From the NCBI RefSeq assembly GCF_029350975.1, contig NZ_JARKMR010000001.1:1426001-1490000 (forward strand): a stretch of DNA of 64,000 nucleotides. The letters run 5' to 3'. A program made the translations under genes and the position numbers. Below are positions 8,980 through 17,586 of this stretch, in pieces. The first letter of the stretch is position 1. Each line of letters starts with the position of its first letter. The notes under the pieces were generated by a model, which saw nothing but the letters and a program-made list of their open reading frames with translations, did not search any database and had not been told where the DNA came from. The DNA comes from Maribacter zhoushanensis (GTDB lineage: Bacteria; Bacteroidota; Bacteroidia; Flavobacteriales; Flavobacteriaceae).

Positions 8980-10209
8980 ATGAAATTAGCTATAGTAACT
9001 GCATATCCTCCTAGTAAAGTAACGTTAACGGAATACGGATATCACTTGGTAAAACATTTTAGACTTCAAAAAGAAGTAACAGAAATCATTTTAGTAACCG
9101 ATAAGACCGAAGGTGAAAAAGATCTTGCTTTTACTGAAGATGGATGTAAGATTACCGTAAAAGAATGTTGGAGATTTAATGACTACAGTAATCTTTTTAA
9201 AATAAACAAAGCTATCTCGGCAACTAAGCCAGATGCTGTACTTTTTAATTTGCAGTTTTTAAAGTTTGGTGACAAAAAAATACCTGCCGCACTTGGTTTA
9301 ATGTTACCACTTATGTGTAAAATGAAGGGTATACCTACTATATCATTACTGCACAATATAATGGAACAAGTAGATTTAGAAAATGCGGGTATCACTTCCA
9401 ATTACTTTCTTAAGAAGGCATATAATGTAATTGGTAACGTATTAACAAAATTTGTGTTGGCCTCAGATGTAGTGGCCGTAACCATAAGTAAATATCAAAC
9501 TATATTGGAGAAAAAATATGAGTCTAGAAATGTCGCTCTAATTCCCCATGGCTCATTTGAAACTCCACCAGAACCCACTTATGATTTACCTGAAGGTCCA
9601 AAAAAAGTAATGGCATTTGGCAAGTTTGGTACTTATAAAAAAGTAGAGGTCTTGATAGAAGCGGTAGAGTTGATCAGACAACGTACCGATCAAAATATAG
9701 AAATCGTAATTGCCGGTACAGATAGCCCTAATACGCCAGGATATTTAGATGGTATTAAAAAGAAATATATACACGTAGAGCAAATGCACTTTACGGGTTA
9801 CGTGGCAGAAGAAGATGTACCTGTAATTTTTAGCGAAAGCGCAGTTGTAGTTTTTCCCTATACTTCAACTACAGGTAGTTCTGGTGTGTTACACCAGGCA
9901 GGTAGTTATGGTAAGGCAGTTGTATTACCAGATTTGGGCGATCTTAGTATTTTGGTAAAAGAAGAAGGATTTAAAGGCGAATTTTTTGAGCCTGAAAATG
10001 TTGCTTCACTGGCAGACGCTATAGAGCAAATATTGGAGCACGATTCTTATAGAAAGTATTTGGCTATGGCAAATTACAGAGCTGCTTGCTCATTGCCCAT
10101 GTCAGAAATTACAAAAATGTATGTAGAATATTTTAAAGTGTTACAAGTAGCAAAGTCTAAAGGATTTACGTTAGATGTTCCTTTAGTGGAAAAAGAATTA
10201 ATGGCATAA
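8980..10209 (+). CDS. GT4-family glycosyltransferase, copy 1
   Basis: 409 residues, GT-B fold. The N-terminus MKLAIVTAYPPSK is a Rossmann acceptor domain. The C-terminal donor domain has VMAFGKFGTYKKVE, IVIAGTDSP and FPYTSTTGSSGVLHQAGSYG. In that last motif the usual GT4 pair of glutamates (EX7E) is absent, as in the second copy. It is cytosolic, with no signal peptide or clear membrane helix, and would add sugars to a lipid-linked or growing chain on the inner face. Its own promoter and terminator flank it. The paralogue at 12991 has the same length and a nearly identical start. Donor and acceptor sugars are unknown. Confidence 0.85.
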   Translation: MKLAIVTAYPPSKVTLTEYGYHLVKHFRLQKEVTEIILVTDKTEGEKDLAFTEDGCKITVKECWRFNDYSNLFKINKAISATKPDAVLFNLQFLKFGDKKIPAALGLMLPLMCKMKGIPTISLLHNIMEQVDLENAGITSNYFLKKAYNVIGNVLTKFVLASDVVAVTISKYQTILEKKYESRNVALIPHGSFETPPEPTYDLPEGPKKVMAFGKFGTYKKVEVLIEAVELIRQRTDQNIEIVIAGTDSPNTPGYLDGIKKKYIHVEQMHFTGYVAEEDVPVIFSESAVVVFPYTSTTGSSGVLHQAGSYGKAVVLPDLGDLSILVKEEGFKGEFFEPENVASLADAIEQILEHDSYRKYLAMANYRAACSLPMSEITKMYVEYFKVLQVAKSKGFTLDVPLVEKELMA

Positions 10210-10235
10210 ACTATTTGGTTAGGTTTAGTGAAAAA

Positions 10236-10270
10236 GGGGGTAGTGTGGTTAGCTACTCCCTTTTTATTTT
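10236..10270 (+). terminator. Rho-independent terminator after GT4 copy 1
   Basis: An 8-base stem GGGGGTAG (10236-10243) pairs with CTACTCCC (10253-10260), including one G-T pair, and is followed by a T-rich run. It starts 26 bases after the GT4 stop codon. Confidence 0.8.
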
Positions 10271-10491
10271 TTACAATATCAGAGTATAAAATGATGAAAC
10301 AGGGATATTATTTAAAGATGTTACATGTGAAAAAATAAATGTTTTTATTATTTTAAATAGCTGGTTTATATGTGTTTACGTTAGTTTTTGGGCTTTAATT
10401 ATCCAAGAGGGATGTAATTTTTCTACTTGTATTTTACAATTTTCAATAAAATACACGTTATATGTAAGTAAAATCTTACCTAAAAATTGCT

Positions 10492-11631
10492 ATGAAAATA
10501 CTAACCATAGATGACCAACAGCTTATTTTATTATCTGTTGAAAAGCGCCTTACCGAACTTGGATATGAGGTCAAAACTGCTGATACAGGTAAAAAAGGCA
10601 TCGAAATTTATGATTCTTTTAAGCCAGATTTGGTTCTCGTTGATATAAATATGCCCGGTATTTCTGGTTTAGAAGTAGTAAAGCATATTAAAGGTGGCGA
10701 CAGAAAATCGACCCCGGTTTTAGTGATGTCCGGCAATACCGAAGAAAATATAATTATGGATGGCTTTACTTTAGGCATTGATGATTATATGAAAAAGCCG
10801 GTAAGTTTATCTGAAATGGCGGCTCGTATTAAAAGACTGATTGGTGCCCCCGTAATAGAATTGAATGCAAATGTTTCTGGCGACGGAAGAATGTTACAGA
10901 AAAATTGTGTTGGCGTAGTAATCCCTTGTTATAATGAAGAAGAACGACTTTTAGGTAAAGAATTTAGAGATTTTGCACACAGTAACCTTGGTTATCATCT
11001 TTGTTTTGTAAACGATGGTAGTACAGATAATACGCTCGAAGTTTTAGGAGAACTAAAAAAAGGTAATGAAAGCAATATAAGTATATATGATTGTGAGAAA
11101 AATGGCGGTAAGGCCGAAGCAGTACGCTTAGGAATGTTACATATGGCCAAAGATCCTCAATTAGATTATATTGGCTTTTTAGATGCCGATCTTTCTACAG
11201 ATTTTAGAGATTTTGATGATTTAGTAGAAACACTTGACAAGTCTGATTTTAAAATTGTCAGTGGCTCAAGAATGAGCAGAATGGGAGCAGATATTACTAA
11301 AGAATCTGCACGTAAAATTATTAGTATGACCATTAACCTGATCATACGTACCATTTTAAGAATGCCATTTAACGATACACAATGTGGAGCTAAAGTAATG
11401 GACCGTTCCGTGGTGCCACTTATGTTTTCCAAGCCTTTTATTACCAAGTGGTTATTTGATGTTGAGATGTTTATACGTATGAGAAAGTACTTTGGTAAAA
11501 AAGAAGCTATTAAACTCATTTGTGAACAACCACTAAAAAGATGGATTCATGCAGATGGTTCTAAACTTTCAATGAAAGATTCAGTGAAAATTGTTGGTCA
11601 ACTTGCAAAGATTGCGGTTGTATACAGATAA
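10492..11631 (+). CDS. Phospho-receiver / GT2 glycosyltransferase fusion, copy 1
   Basis: 379 residues with two complete domains. Residues 1-120 form a receiver: acidic pair Asp7-Asp8, phospho-acceptor Asp51 in LVDINMPG, Ser80 at the switch position and Lys102 in MKKPV. Residues 138-379 form a GT2 enzyme of the dolichol/polyprenyl-phosphate hexose synthase type (DPM1/ALG5-like): IPCYNEEER, VNDGSTDNT, DADLSTDFRDFDD, QCGAKVMD and a C-terminal RWIHADGSKL. No membrane helices are visible. The receiver seems to put a cytosolic enzyme under direct phosphorylation control. The product may be a polyprenyl-phosphate sugar used by the GT-C protein at 17.6 kb. It heads a likely operon with flippase 2 (36 bases downstream) and GT4 copy 2. 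Confidence 0.9.
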   Translation: MKILTIDDQQLILLSVEKRLTELGYEVKTADTGKKGIEIYDSFKPDLVLVDINMPGISGLEVVKHIKGGDRKSTPVLVMSGNTEENIIMDGFTLGIDDYMKKPVSLSEMAARIKRLIGAPVIELNANVSGDGRMLQKNCVGVVIPCYNEEERLLGKEFRDFAHSNLGYHLCFVNDGSTDNTLEVLGELKKGNESNISIYDCEKNGGKAEAVRLGMLHMAKDPQLDYIGFLDADLSTDFRDFDDLVETLDKSDFKIVSGSRMSRMGADITKESARKIISMTINLIIRTILRMPFNDTQCGAKVMDRSVVPLMFSKPFITKWLFDVEMFIRMRKYFGKKEAIKLICEQPLKRWIHADGSKLSMKDSVKIVGQLAKIAVVYR

Positions 11632-11667
11632 TTATACTCAATAACCCTAGAAAATTACACCAAGTAG

Positions 11668-12924
11668 ATGTCAACAATAAAATTAGCTTTGAAGCGAATC
11701 TCGTCTAAACAATTGTTTATGGCTAGTGCTTTGCTTGTAAATGGCGGCAATTACTTATACAACCTACTTTTAGGTAGATTGTTAGGTCCTGAAGCTTTTG
11801 CAGATGCTGCATTATTGGTCACTTTACTCTTGGTACTTTCATTTGTAGGTATGACATTTCAATTGGCAACGACAAAATTTGCCGTGCTATTTACAAATTA
11901 TACTTGGATCGCTTTTAAAAATACCATGTATAGATATGCATTGGTATTCGGTGTATTTACCGGTATTCTGGTGCTTATTTTTTCAAAGAACCTTCAAGAA
12001 CTGTTTAATACCCAAAATCATTACATGTTTATGATTTTTGCGGTAGCCATACCCTTGTACTTTGTTATGAGCGTTAATAGGGGAAGATTTCAAGGAGGCC
12101 ATGATTTTGGAAAATTGGCGGGCACGTACCAAACAGAAATGTGGAGCAGGTTGCTACTTACTTTTGCACTTTTGCTCTTGGTGCCTTTTGAACCAGGTAT
12201 ATTGATTGCTACTGGTATTGCCCTTTCTTTTGTTTTTGGATTATTTCCTTCAGATTTTAAAGGTGTACAGGTATTCTCAAAGGATAAATTAGCTGCGGCG
12301 GAATTAAAACAAGTTTGGATTTTTATAGGACTTACTGCGGGATATGAACTTACCCAGATTATAATTAACAATAGTGACATTCTTTTGGTCAAGCATTATT
12401 TTGATGATAAACAAGCTGGCTTGTATTCATCATTAGCGTTGATCGGTAGGGTAGTGTACTTTGTGGCGTGGATGTTTGTAATGTTGCTAATGCCAACGGT
12501 TATTCAAAAACAAAAAGATGGTGAACCAACGGCTCCGGTGCTTTTTAAGTATGTATTTTTTATTGGCGGCTTATCCACCTTTATAGTATTTGTGTGCTTT
12601 CTGTTTCCGAATTTGATTATCACTTTAATGTTCGGTGATGCGTATTTATCTATTGCACATTTACTTTGGAAATATGCTTTGGCGACTTCATTGTTCGCGG
12701 TATCAAACATATTCGCGTATTACTTTTTATCATTAAATCAATATTCGCCCGTAATATTATCCGGCTTGTTAGGCTTTTCTCAAGTTGCTTTGATTATGCT
12801 ATATCATGACAATCTAGAGACCGTAGTACATATGCAAATTGTAGCTATGGTCATACTACTGGTAGCTCAACTAATATTTTTCATCATCAAGAATAAAGCA
12901 GATTCTAAAGTCATTAAAGAATAA
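11668..12924 (+). CDS. Polysaccharide flippase (Wzx/PelG-like), copy 2
   Basis: 418 residues, about a dozen membrane segments, clear paralogue of the flippase at 7470 over its full length (shared NGGNYLYNLL, LGRLLGPEAF, MSVNRGRFQGG, IINNSDILLVKHYF, FAVSNIFAYYFLSL). It starts 36 bases after the REC-GT2 stop, without a terminator between, so co-transcription is likely. The two copies differ most near the C-terminus and in loop segments, which suggests either redundancy or different substrates. Confidence 0.82.
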   Translation: MSTIKLALKRISSKQLFMASALLVNGGNYLYNLLLGRLLGPEAFADAALLVTLLLVLSFVGMTFQLATTKFAVLFTNYTWIAFKNTMYRYALVFGVFTGILVLIFSKNLQELFNTQNHYMFMIFAVAIPLYFVMSVNRGRFQGGHDFGKLAGTYQTEMWSRLLLTFALLLLVPFEPGILIATGIALSFVFGLFPSDFKGVQVFSKDKLAAAELKQVWIFIGLTAGYELTQIIINNSDILLVKHYFDDKQAGLYSSLALIGRVVYFVAWMFVMLLMPTVIQKQKDGEPTAPVLFKYVFFIGGLSTFIVFVCFLFPNLIITLMFGDAYLSIAHLLWKYALATSLFAVSNIFAYYFLSLNQYSPVILSGLLGFSQVALIMLYHDNLETVVHMQIVAMVILLVAQLIFFIIKNKADSKVIKE

Positions 12925-12936
12925 CCTAATTGAAAG

Positions 12937-12951
12937 TGCAGTAATACTGCA
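12937..12951. repeat. 15-base palindrome between flippase 2 and GT4 copy 2
   Basis: TGCAGTA-A-TACTGCA is a perfect palindrome in the 66-base gap between the two genes. There is no T-tract after it, so it is not a typical terminator. It may be an operator or an mRNA processing hairpin. No matching site was seen at the copy 1 genes. Confidence 0.4.
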
Positions 12952-12990
12952 TCCTAAAAAAATAGAGTTGTAAAATAAAATTTAACCGAA

Positions 12991-14220
12991 ATGAAATTAG
13001 CCATTGTAACCGCATATCCACCTAGTAAAGTAACCTTAACAGAATATGGTTATTATTTGGTAAAACATTTTAGACTTCAAGAAGAAGTAACAGAATTGAT
13101 TCTGATTACTGATAAAACCGACGGTGCTAAAGATTTAAATTTTGATGGCGAAGGCTGTAAGATTACGGTCAAAGAATGTTGGAGCTTTAATAGCTATAGC
13201 AATATATTCAGCATCAGTAAGACTATTTCAAAGGTAAAGCCAGATGCAGTCTTATTTAATCTTCAATTTTTAAAATTCGGAGATAAAAAAATACCGGCTG
13301 CCATGGGCTTAATGCTTCCTTTTATTTGCAAGACAAAAGGGATACCAACAATTTCATTACTACATAATATTCTTGAGCAGGTAGATTTAGAAAATGCAGG
13401 GTTCACCAATAATAAAGTACTACAAAGTATTTATAATTTTATTGGAACTACGCTAACAAAATTTGTTCTTGCTTCAGATGTTCTTGCGGTTACTATCAGT
13501 AAATATGTAACAACGTTAGAAGAGAAGTATAAGGTAAAGAATGTAGCGTTGATTCCACATGGTGCATTTGAAACCCCGCCAGAGCCAGATTTCAAGCTTC
13601 CTGAAGGTCCAAAACAAGTAATGGCATTTGGTAAGTTTGGTACCTATAAAAAAGTGGAGATTCTTATAGAAGCTGTCGAAGAAATTAGAGCTCGTACCAA
13701 TGAAGATATTGAAATTGTGATAGCAGGTACAGATAGTCCTAATACACCTGGTTATTTAGAAGAAATGAAACAGAAATATAGCCATGTACCACAAATAAGA
13801 CATACTGGTTACGTAGCTGAAGAAGATGTACCCCAAATATTTGGAGATAGTGCGGTTACCGTTTTTCCTTATACCTCTACTACCGGTAGTTCTGGTGTAT
13901 TGCATCAAGCAGGTAGTTACGGTAATGCTGTAGCGTTACCAGATTTAGGAGATTTAAGTGTATTGGTAAAAGAAGAAGGCTACTTAGGCGAGTTTTTTGA
14001 TGCTCACGATACATCATCTCTGGCAAATGCTATTGAAAAAATAATAACCGACGACTCTTACAGAGTTCAGTTGGCGAAACAAAATTATAAAGCGGCATGT
14101 TCATTACCAATGTCCGCTATTACACAGATGTATATAGACTATTTTAAAGCTATACAGAAATCGAAAGAAACCGGTTTTAATATAGATATATCAACTGTGG
14201 AGAAGAAATTGGTTCATTAA
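12991..14220 (+). CDS. GT4-family glycosyltransferase, copy 2
   Basis: 409 residues, the same length as copy 1, and collinear with it from MKLAIVTAYPP to the C-terminus. The donor-domain motif FPYTSTTGSSGVLHQAGSYG is identical in the two proteins and again lacks the EX7E glutamates. It is the third gene of the REC-GT2, flippase 2, GT4 set and is closed by a strong terminator. Substitutions are spread along the whole protein, so the duplication is not very recent. Confidence 0.85.
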   Translation: MKLAIVTAYPPSKVTLTEYGYYLVKHFRLQEEVTELILITDKTDGAKDLNFDGEGCKITVKECWSFNSYSNIFSISKTISKVKPDAVLFNLQFLKFGDKKIPAAMGLMLPFICKTKGIPTISLLHNILEQVDLENAGFTNNKVLQSIYNFIGTTLTKFVLASDVLAVTISKYVTTLEEKYKVKNVALIPHGAFETPPEPDFKLPEGPKQVMAFGKFGTYKKVEILIEAVEEIRARTNEDIEIVIAGTDSPNTPGYLEEMKQKYSHVPQIRHTGYVAEEDVPQIFGDSAVTVFPYTSTTGSSGVLHQAGSYGNAVALPDLGDLSVLVKEEGYLGEFFDAHDTSSLANAIEKIITDDSYRVQLAKQNYKAACSLPMSAITQMYIDYFKAIQKSKETGFNIDISTVEKKLVH

Positions 14221-14244
14221 GAATCGATATGGTTAGTATTTGAG

Positions 14245-14271
14245 GGCTGGTGTGGTAACCAGCCTTTTTTT
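14245..14271 (+). terminator. Rho-independent terminator after GT4 copy 2
   Basis: The stem GGCTGGT (14245-14251) pairs perfectly with ACCAGCC (14258-14264), with a 6-base loop, and is followed by seven T residues. It starts 25 bases after the stop codon. Confidence 0.88.
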
Positions 14272-14294
14272 GTGCTTATTATTTTAATTAAAGA

Positions 14295-14335
14295 AACCAT
14301 CTAAAAACAATTCTTAAATTGATTTTTAGATGGTT
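14295..14335. repeat. Inverted repeat between convergent genes
   Basis: AACCATCTAAAAA (14295-14307) and its exact complement (14323-14335) are separated by 15 bases that extend the pairing. The repeat covers the stop codon of the small membrane protein on the - strand. It may terminate - strand transcription, although no T-tract follows in that direction. The same 13 bases occur in direct orientation at 8905-8917 in the GT4 copy 1 promoter. Confidence 0.6.
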
Positions 14336-14784
14336 CGGGTATTTTTAATAAGTGCTGTAATTACGTTAATAGCATAGAATAACTGTCCAATTAGTATTAA
14401 AAGTATGAAAATGATAGATAATAAATTTAACTTTTCCCTACTTTCTAGAATGGCCATTTCTGATTCATAATTCCTATCGTGGAAAACTATAAGGGTTATC
14501 CACAAAAATAAAACACCAATATATGTCAAAGCTATATGTATAAAAGTCAACCAATCTGAAAAACGATATTTGAGTTTAGGCAATAACCAATACCCAAATC
14601 CGATTATGGCCGATAATAATGAGATTAAATAACAGATGTAGTTGTATTTGATAATATAGTAAGTGTCATAAAAGTTGATTTCTAAATCAATATTAGAATT
14701 ATTAAGACCAAAAGAAAAACTGATAAAAGTTAAAGACCAGAGTATTAAATATGGTTTATCAATAATGTTTTTTATTTTATTCAT
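14326..14784 (-). CDS. Small membrane protein resembling a fragment of cytochrome oxidase subunit I
   Basis: 152 residues with about four membrane segments. Residues 40-43 (DTYY), a GYWLLPK stretch and IHIALTYIGV lie in the same order and spacing as in the helix IX-XI part of CoxI (HDTYYVVAHFHY, YYWFPK, IHFWLTFIGV). The heme-ligand histidines of CoxI (AHFH) are replaced here by KYNY, so heme binding by this segment is not expected. It is the last gene of the - strand block with GH5, lipoprotein and GT-C genes, 28 bases after GH5. The similarity is from memory of the family motif and not from a search; function unknown. Confidence 0.55.
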   Translation of the reverse strand: MNKIKNIIDKPYLILWSLTFISFSFGLNNSNIDLEINFYDTYYIIKYNYICYLISLLSAIIGFGYWLLPKLKYRFSDWLTFIHIALTYIGVLFLWITLIVFHDRNYESEMAILESREKLNLLSIIFILLILIGQLFYAINVITALIKNTRTI

Positions 14785-14812
14785 TTACTTAATAAGGTTT
14801 TTAGACCTGATT

Positions 14813-16357
14813 TTAATCTAATTTTTTAATGGATAATTCATAATATGAGGGTTTCTTATTGCCTAAAGAATCTAAACAACCAAAGAAATGTTGCTTTTTT
14901 GTTCGCCAGGGTAAGCTGCCGGCAACCGAGTTAGGTACCTTTTCAAAGTCATAGAGCGTCCAAAATAAATACGGAATGTTCTCTTGTTCTAAATATCCTT
15001 GCATTACGTTATAATAAGCAGCTTGTTTTTCGTTAGACCCTGTGAATAAGCTCCACATACCATCATAGGAAGAATCTCCATATTCTTGTAAAACAATAGG
15101 TTTGTTTGGGGTTAAATACCTTAGAATCTTATATGATTCTATAAAATACTCAGGCTTTTTATAGTAGTGAAAAGAAATGAAATCAACTTCTTTAGATAGG
15201 TTCAACGCCGCCTCTGGGTTAGACCAACCAATGGTTATTGGGTTTTTAGTATCCCAATTTCTAATCTCTAAAATCATTTGATTTAGCCACTGTAGTACAT
15301 TCTCTTTACCACGGGAATCAAAATCTAGATCGGGTTCGTTTTTTATATCCCATCCTAAAAGTGCAGGGTGGTCTTTTACTGCATTTACAATGGCTTCTGC
15401 ATGTCTATGGGTCAATGTCCAATTAGATATGTCGTAATCTCCATAAAAATCAAACAGGGTTATGAGAACATCTAAACCGTTGTCTTCTGCCTTATCCAAT
15501 AATTTCTTTAGTAGTTCAAGCTTTTTGGTATCTACCCTGCTTTTACCAAAATCTTCATATTGAATAAATACACGAATAGTATTTAATCCCATATCGTGAA
15601 TAATCTTAAAGTCCTCATTTATAATGGTATCATTAAAACGTTTGCCAAAAGTGTCCCAAGGGGAGTCTTTTGGATAGTAGTTTAAACCTTTTTGCTGTTT
15701 GATTTTTTCAAGTTTAGCCTGTATGTTTCGTTTTTCAACTTTGGATGTATCTATGGGGTTTGGTATTTCTTTTAAGTGTCTAATACGCCAAAACCCATCC
15801 TCTAACAGCATCATAACTTGGTAGCTAGTGGTGTCTTTTTCTTTAAAAAGAAGAGATTCGCCCTCATAGGTTTCTTGATACTCTTCTACGTTGTAATCTT
15901 TAAACACCACCATAGTGCCATCGGCAGTATAAAAATCTAATGCGGGATTGTGGTTTAAGGTAGTACGTTTATACCAGTGGTTGTTCTTTACGTTTAAATC
16001 AATATTATCATACAATCTAACCCTTGCGCTATCGGTATAAAAATCTTCAATACCGTAACGGTCATTTTTCTTGAATGCAATATTTCTAACGTGCCAAGCA
16101 TTCATATAATCATTGGTTATCTCAGCTAAGGCCTGCTCTTCCATAGGTCGCCCAGGATTATCGATATTAGACCAATTTAAATTTGGTTTATACACATCAT
16201 CCATAGGTACTTCTAAATGAAGCATAGAGGTTTTGTCGGCACCGGTATTCATAAATGCCCAAGCAGCTCCTATTCCGTATAGAATTAGTCCGTTAATAGC
16301 CAAAAAGGTGACTATTAGTACAGTTCTGTATAATGCTTTATTTAACTGTATTGCCAT
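14813..16357 (-). CDS. Membrane-anchored GH5-like glycoside hydrolase with NTF2-like domain
   Basis: 514 residues. One N-terminal membrane anchor (about residues 10-36) leaves the rest periplasmic. Residues about 70-200 look like an NTF2/SnoaL-like domain (ending GFWRIRHLKEI). Residues about 210-514 form a clan-A TIM barrel like GH5 cellulases and mannanases: acid/base Glu341 in KNEPDLD and nucleophile Glu425 in VLQEYGDSS, with FWTLYDF near the end. Hydrolases inside exopolysaccharide loci trim or release the polymer, as BcsZ or PelA do. The start overlaps the upstream lipoprotein gene by 20 bases, so coupling is likely. Substrate unknown, but beta-linked hexose polymers are usual for the family. 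Confidence 0.8.
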   Translation of the reverse strand: MAIQLNKALYRTVLIVTFLAINGLILYGIGAAWAFMNTGADKTSMLHLEVPMDDVYKPNLNWSNIDNPGRPMEEQALAEITNDYMNAWHVRNIAFKKNDRYGIEDFYTDSARVRLYDNIDLNVKNNHWYKRTTLNHNPALDFYTADGTMVVFKDYNVEEYQETYEGESLLFKEKDTTSYQVMMLLEDGFWRIRHLKEIPNPIDTSKVEKRNIQAKLEKIKQQKGLNYYPKDSPWDTFGKRFNDTIINEDFKIIHDMGLNTIRVFIQYEDFGKSRVDTKKLELLKKLLDKAEDNGLDVLITLFDFYGDYDISNWTLTHRHAEAIVNAVKDHPALLGWDIKNEPDLDFDSRGKENVLQWLNQMILEIRNWDTKNPITIGWSNPEAALNLSKEVDFISFHYYKKPEYFIESYKILRYLTPNKPIVLQEYGDSSYDGMWSLFTGSNEKQAAYYNVMQGYLEQENIPYLFWTLYDFEKVPNSVAGSLPWRTKKQHFFGCLDSLGNKKPSYYELSIKKLD

Positions 16358-17585
16358 GTATATTCTTTGTAAATTCTTTTGTAATACCTGCAGCGGTCAA
16401 TTTCAATATATAGTCTCCTTCTTCAAGAAAATGCTCACCTAAGAATATGTTGCACACTCCGTTTTTTGACGTTGTTTTTTTTGTGTCTATAAACTCTCCT
16501 TCAGCATTGTAAATATCTAATTGTAATAGTAGTCCGTCAGGAATCAATTGTTTCATAAAGCTCTCAAACGGACCAATATCAATATTTCTATTTCCTTTAG
16601 AAAAATGAACCGCGTAATCTTTTATCGCAGATTTAAACTCAAATTTTGTAGTGTTACTTTCTGCAGCGCCTGTTACAAATGCTTGTATTTCCCAAAGGGC
16701 AGCTTTATCCGGGTGTAGTGTTTTGGCTTCGGCAACACCATTTATGGTAGTGCCAATAGTATACAAATATTGGTCTTTTTCATTTTTGATTACAAAAGTT
16801 ACCAGTGTGCCATTGGTAACCGTATTACCATATTCATCTTTTATAATGTCTGATGTAAACGTTACTATTTGGTTGCCATCGGCAAAGTTATGAGCGCTAG
16901 AACTACTTATAGAAAAGTTGACTGCATTAGCAGGGTATACAATGGTTGCCAATTCTTTAGAGGTGGTACCGTTACATTCTGATGTTACCAATATTCTACC
17001 AGATTTTAAGGTCGATGCCACATTATACCATGCAATAAAACTTTCTGTGGAAATCTGTAATTCATCTATATTTTCTAAGAATTGATATTTTATGGTTACT
17101 TCTGTACCATCATCTAAAGGGTTGTCATAAGCATCTGTAGGTGAAATGGTCAACATGGAGAAATCATTTCTACCTGCCGTTACACTACGGGGACCAAAAT
17201 AAGATTCTACGTAAGTTGCCTTTGGAGCATTTGTAGCAATATGATGTGTGCCTTCATCTAAAATATTACCATCTAAAAGCAACTTCCAATTGAACGGACC
17301 CGCTATTCTTGTGAAGTTCTTAGGTACAGCGAATTTTATGTTATCGGTCTCTGTTTCTGTAGCATTTAGCAGTACACTACCATATGCATTTTTAATCTGT
17401 AATTTATAGGTTTCCTTTGGCGTATCTGTTGAAAAAGATATGGTGATGGCATCACCGGCAATACTATTTTTTAATTGCGATAGTAGCTCTGTTTTGGGCA
17501 CATAAGTTTCCTTGGGTTGTTCTTCTTTTTTTTCTGAACAACCAAATAGTACCATACCTAGAAGTAGTATAATTGTATAGCGCAT
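16338..17585 (-). CDS. Lipoprotein with Ig-like (Big-type) domains
   Basis: 415 residues. The lipobox LFGC puts the lipidated cysteine at residue 16. The rest is beta-rich, with two or three Ig-like units: one with TISPTDAYDNPLDDGTEV and one with DIIKDEYGNTVTNGTLV, both resembling the invasin/Big_1 consensus. It starts 1 base after the GT-C stop codon and overlaps the GH5 gene, so the three are expressed together. A periplasmic scaffold or a polymer-guiding role is possible; nothing in the sequence shows enzymatic activity. Confidence 0.75.
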   Translation of the reverse strand: MRYTIILLLGMVLFGCSEKKEEQPKETYVPKTELLSQLKNSIAGDAITISFSTDTPKETYKLQIKNAYGSVLLNATETETDNIKFAVPKNFTRIAGPFNWKLLLDGNILDEGTHHIATNAPKATYVESYFGPRSVTAGRNDFSMLTISPTDAYDNPLDDGTEVTIKYQFLENIDELQISTESFIAWYNVASTLKSGRILVTSECNGTTSKELATIVYPANAVNFSISSSSAHNFADGNQIVTFTSDIIKDEYGNTVTNGTLVTFVIKNEKDQYLYTIGTTINGVAEAKTLHPDKAALWEIQAFVTGAAESNTTKFEFKSAIKDYAVHFSKGNRNIDIGPFESFMKQLIPDGLLLQLDIYNAEGEFIDTKKTTSKNGVCNIFLGEHFLEEGDYILKLTAAGITKEFTKNIHGNTVK

Positions 17586-17586
17586 A

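Noticed and set aside
10455-10487. A possible fourth copy of the shared element before REC-GT2 copy 1
   Set aside because: Only parts match (GTAAG and ACCTAAAA), the spacing differs, it lies inside the presumed 5' leader, and no -7 box follows at the right distance.
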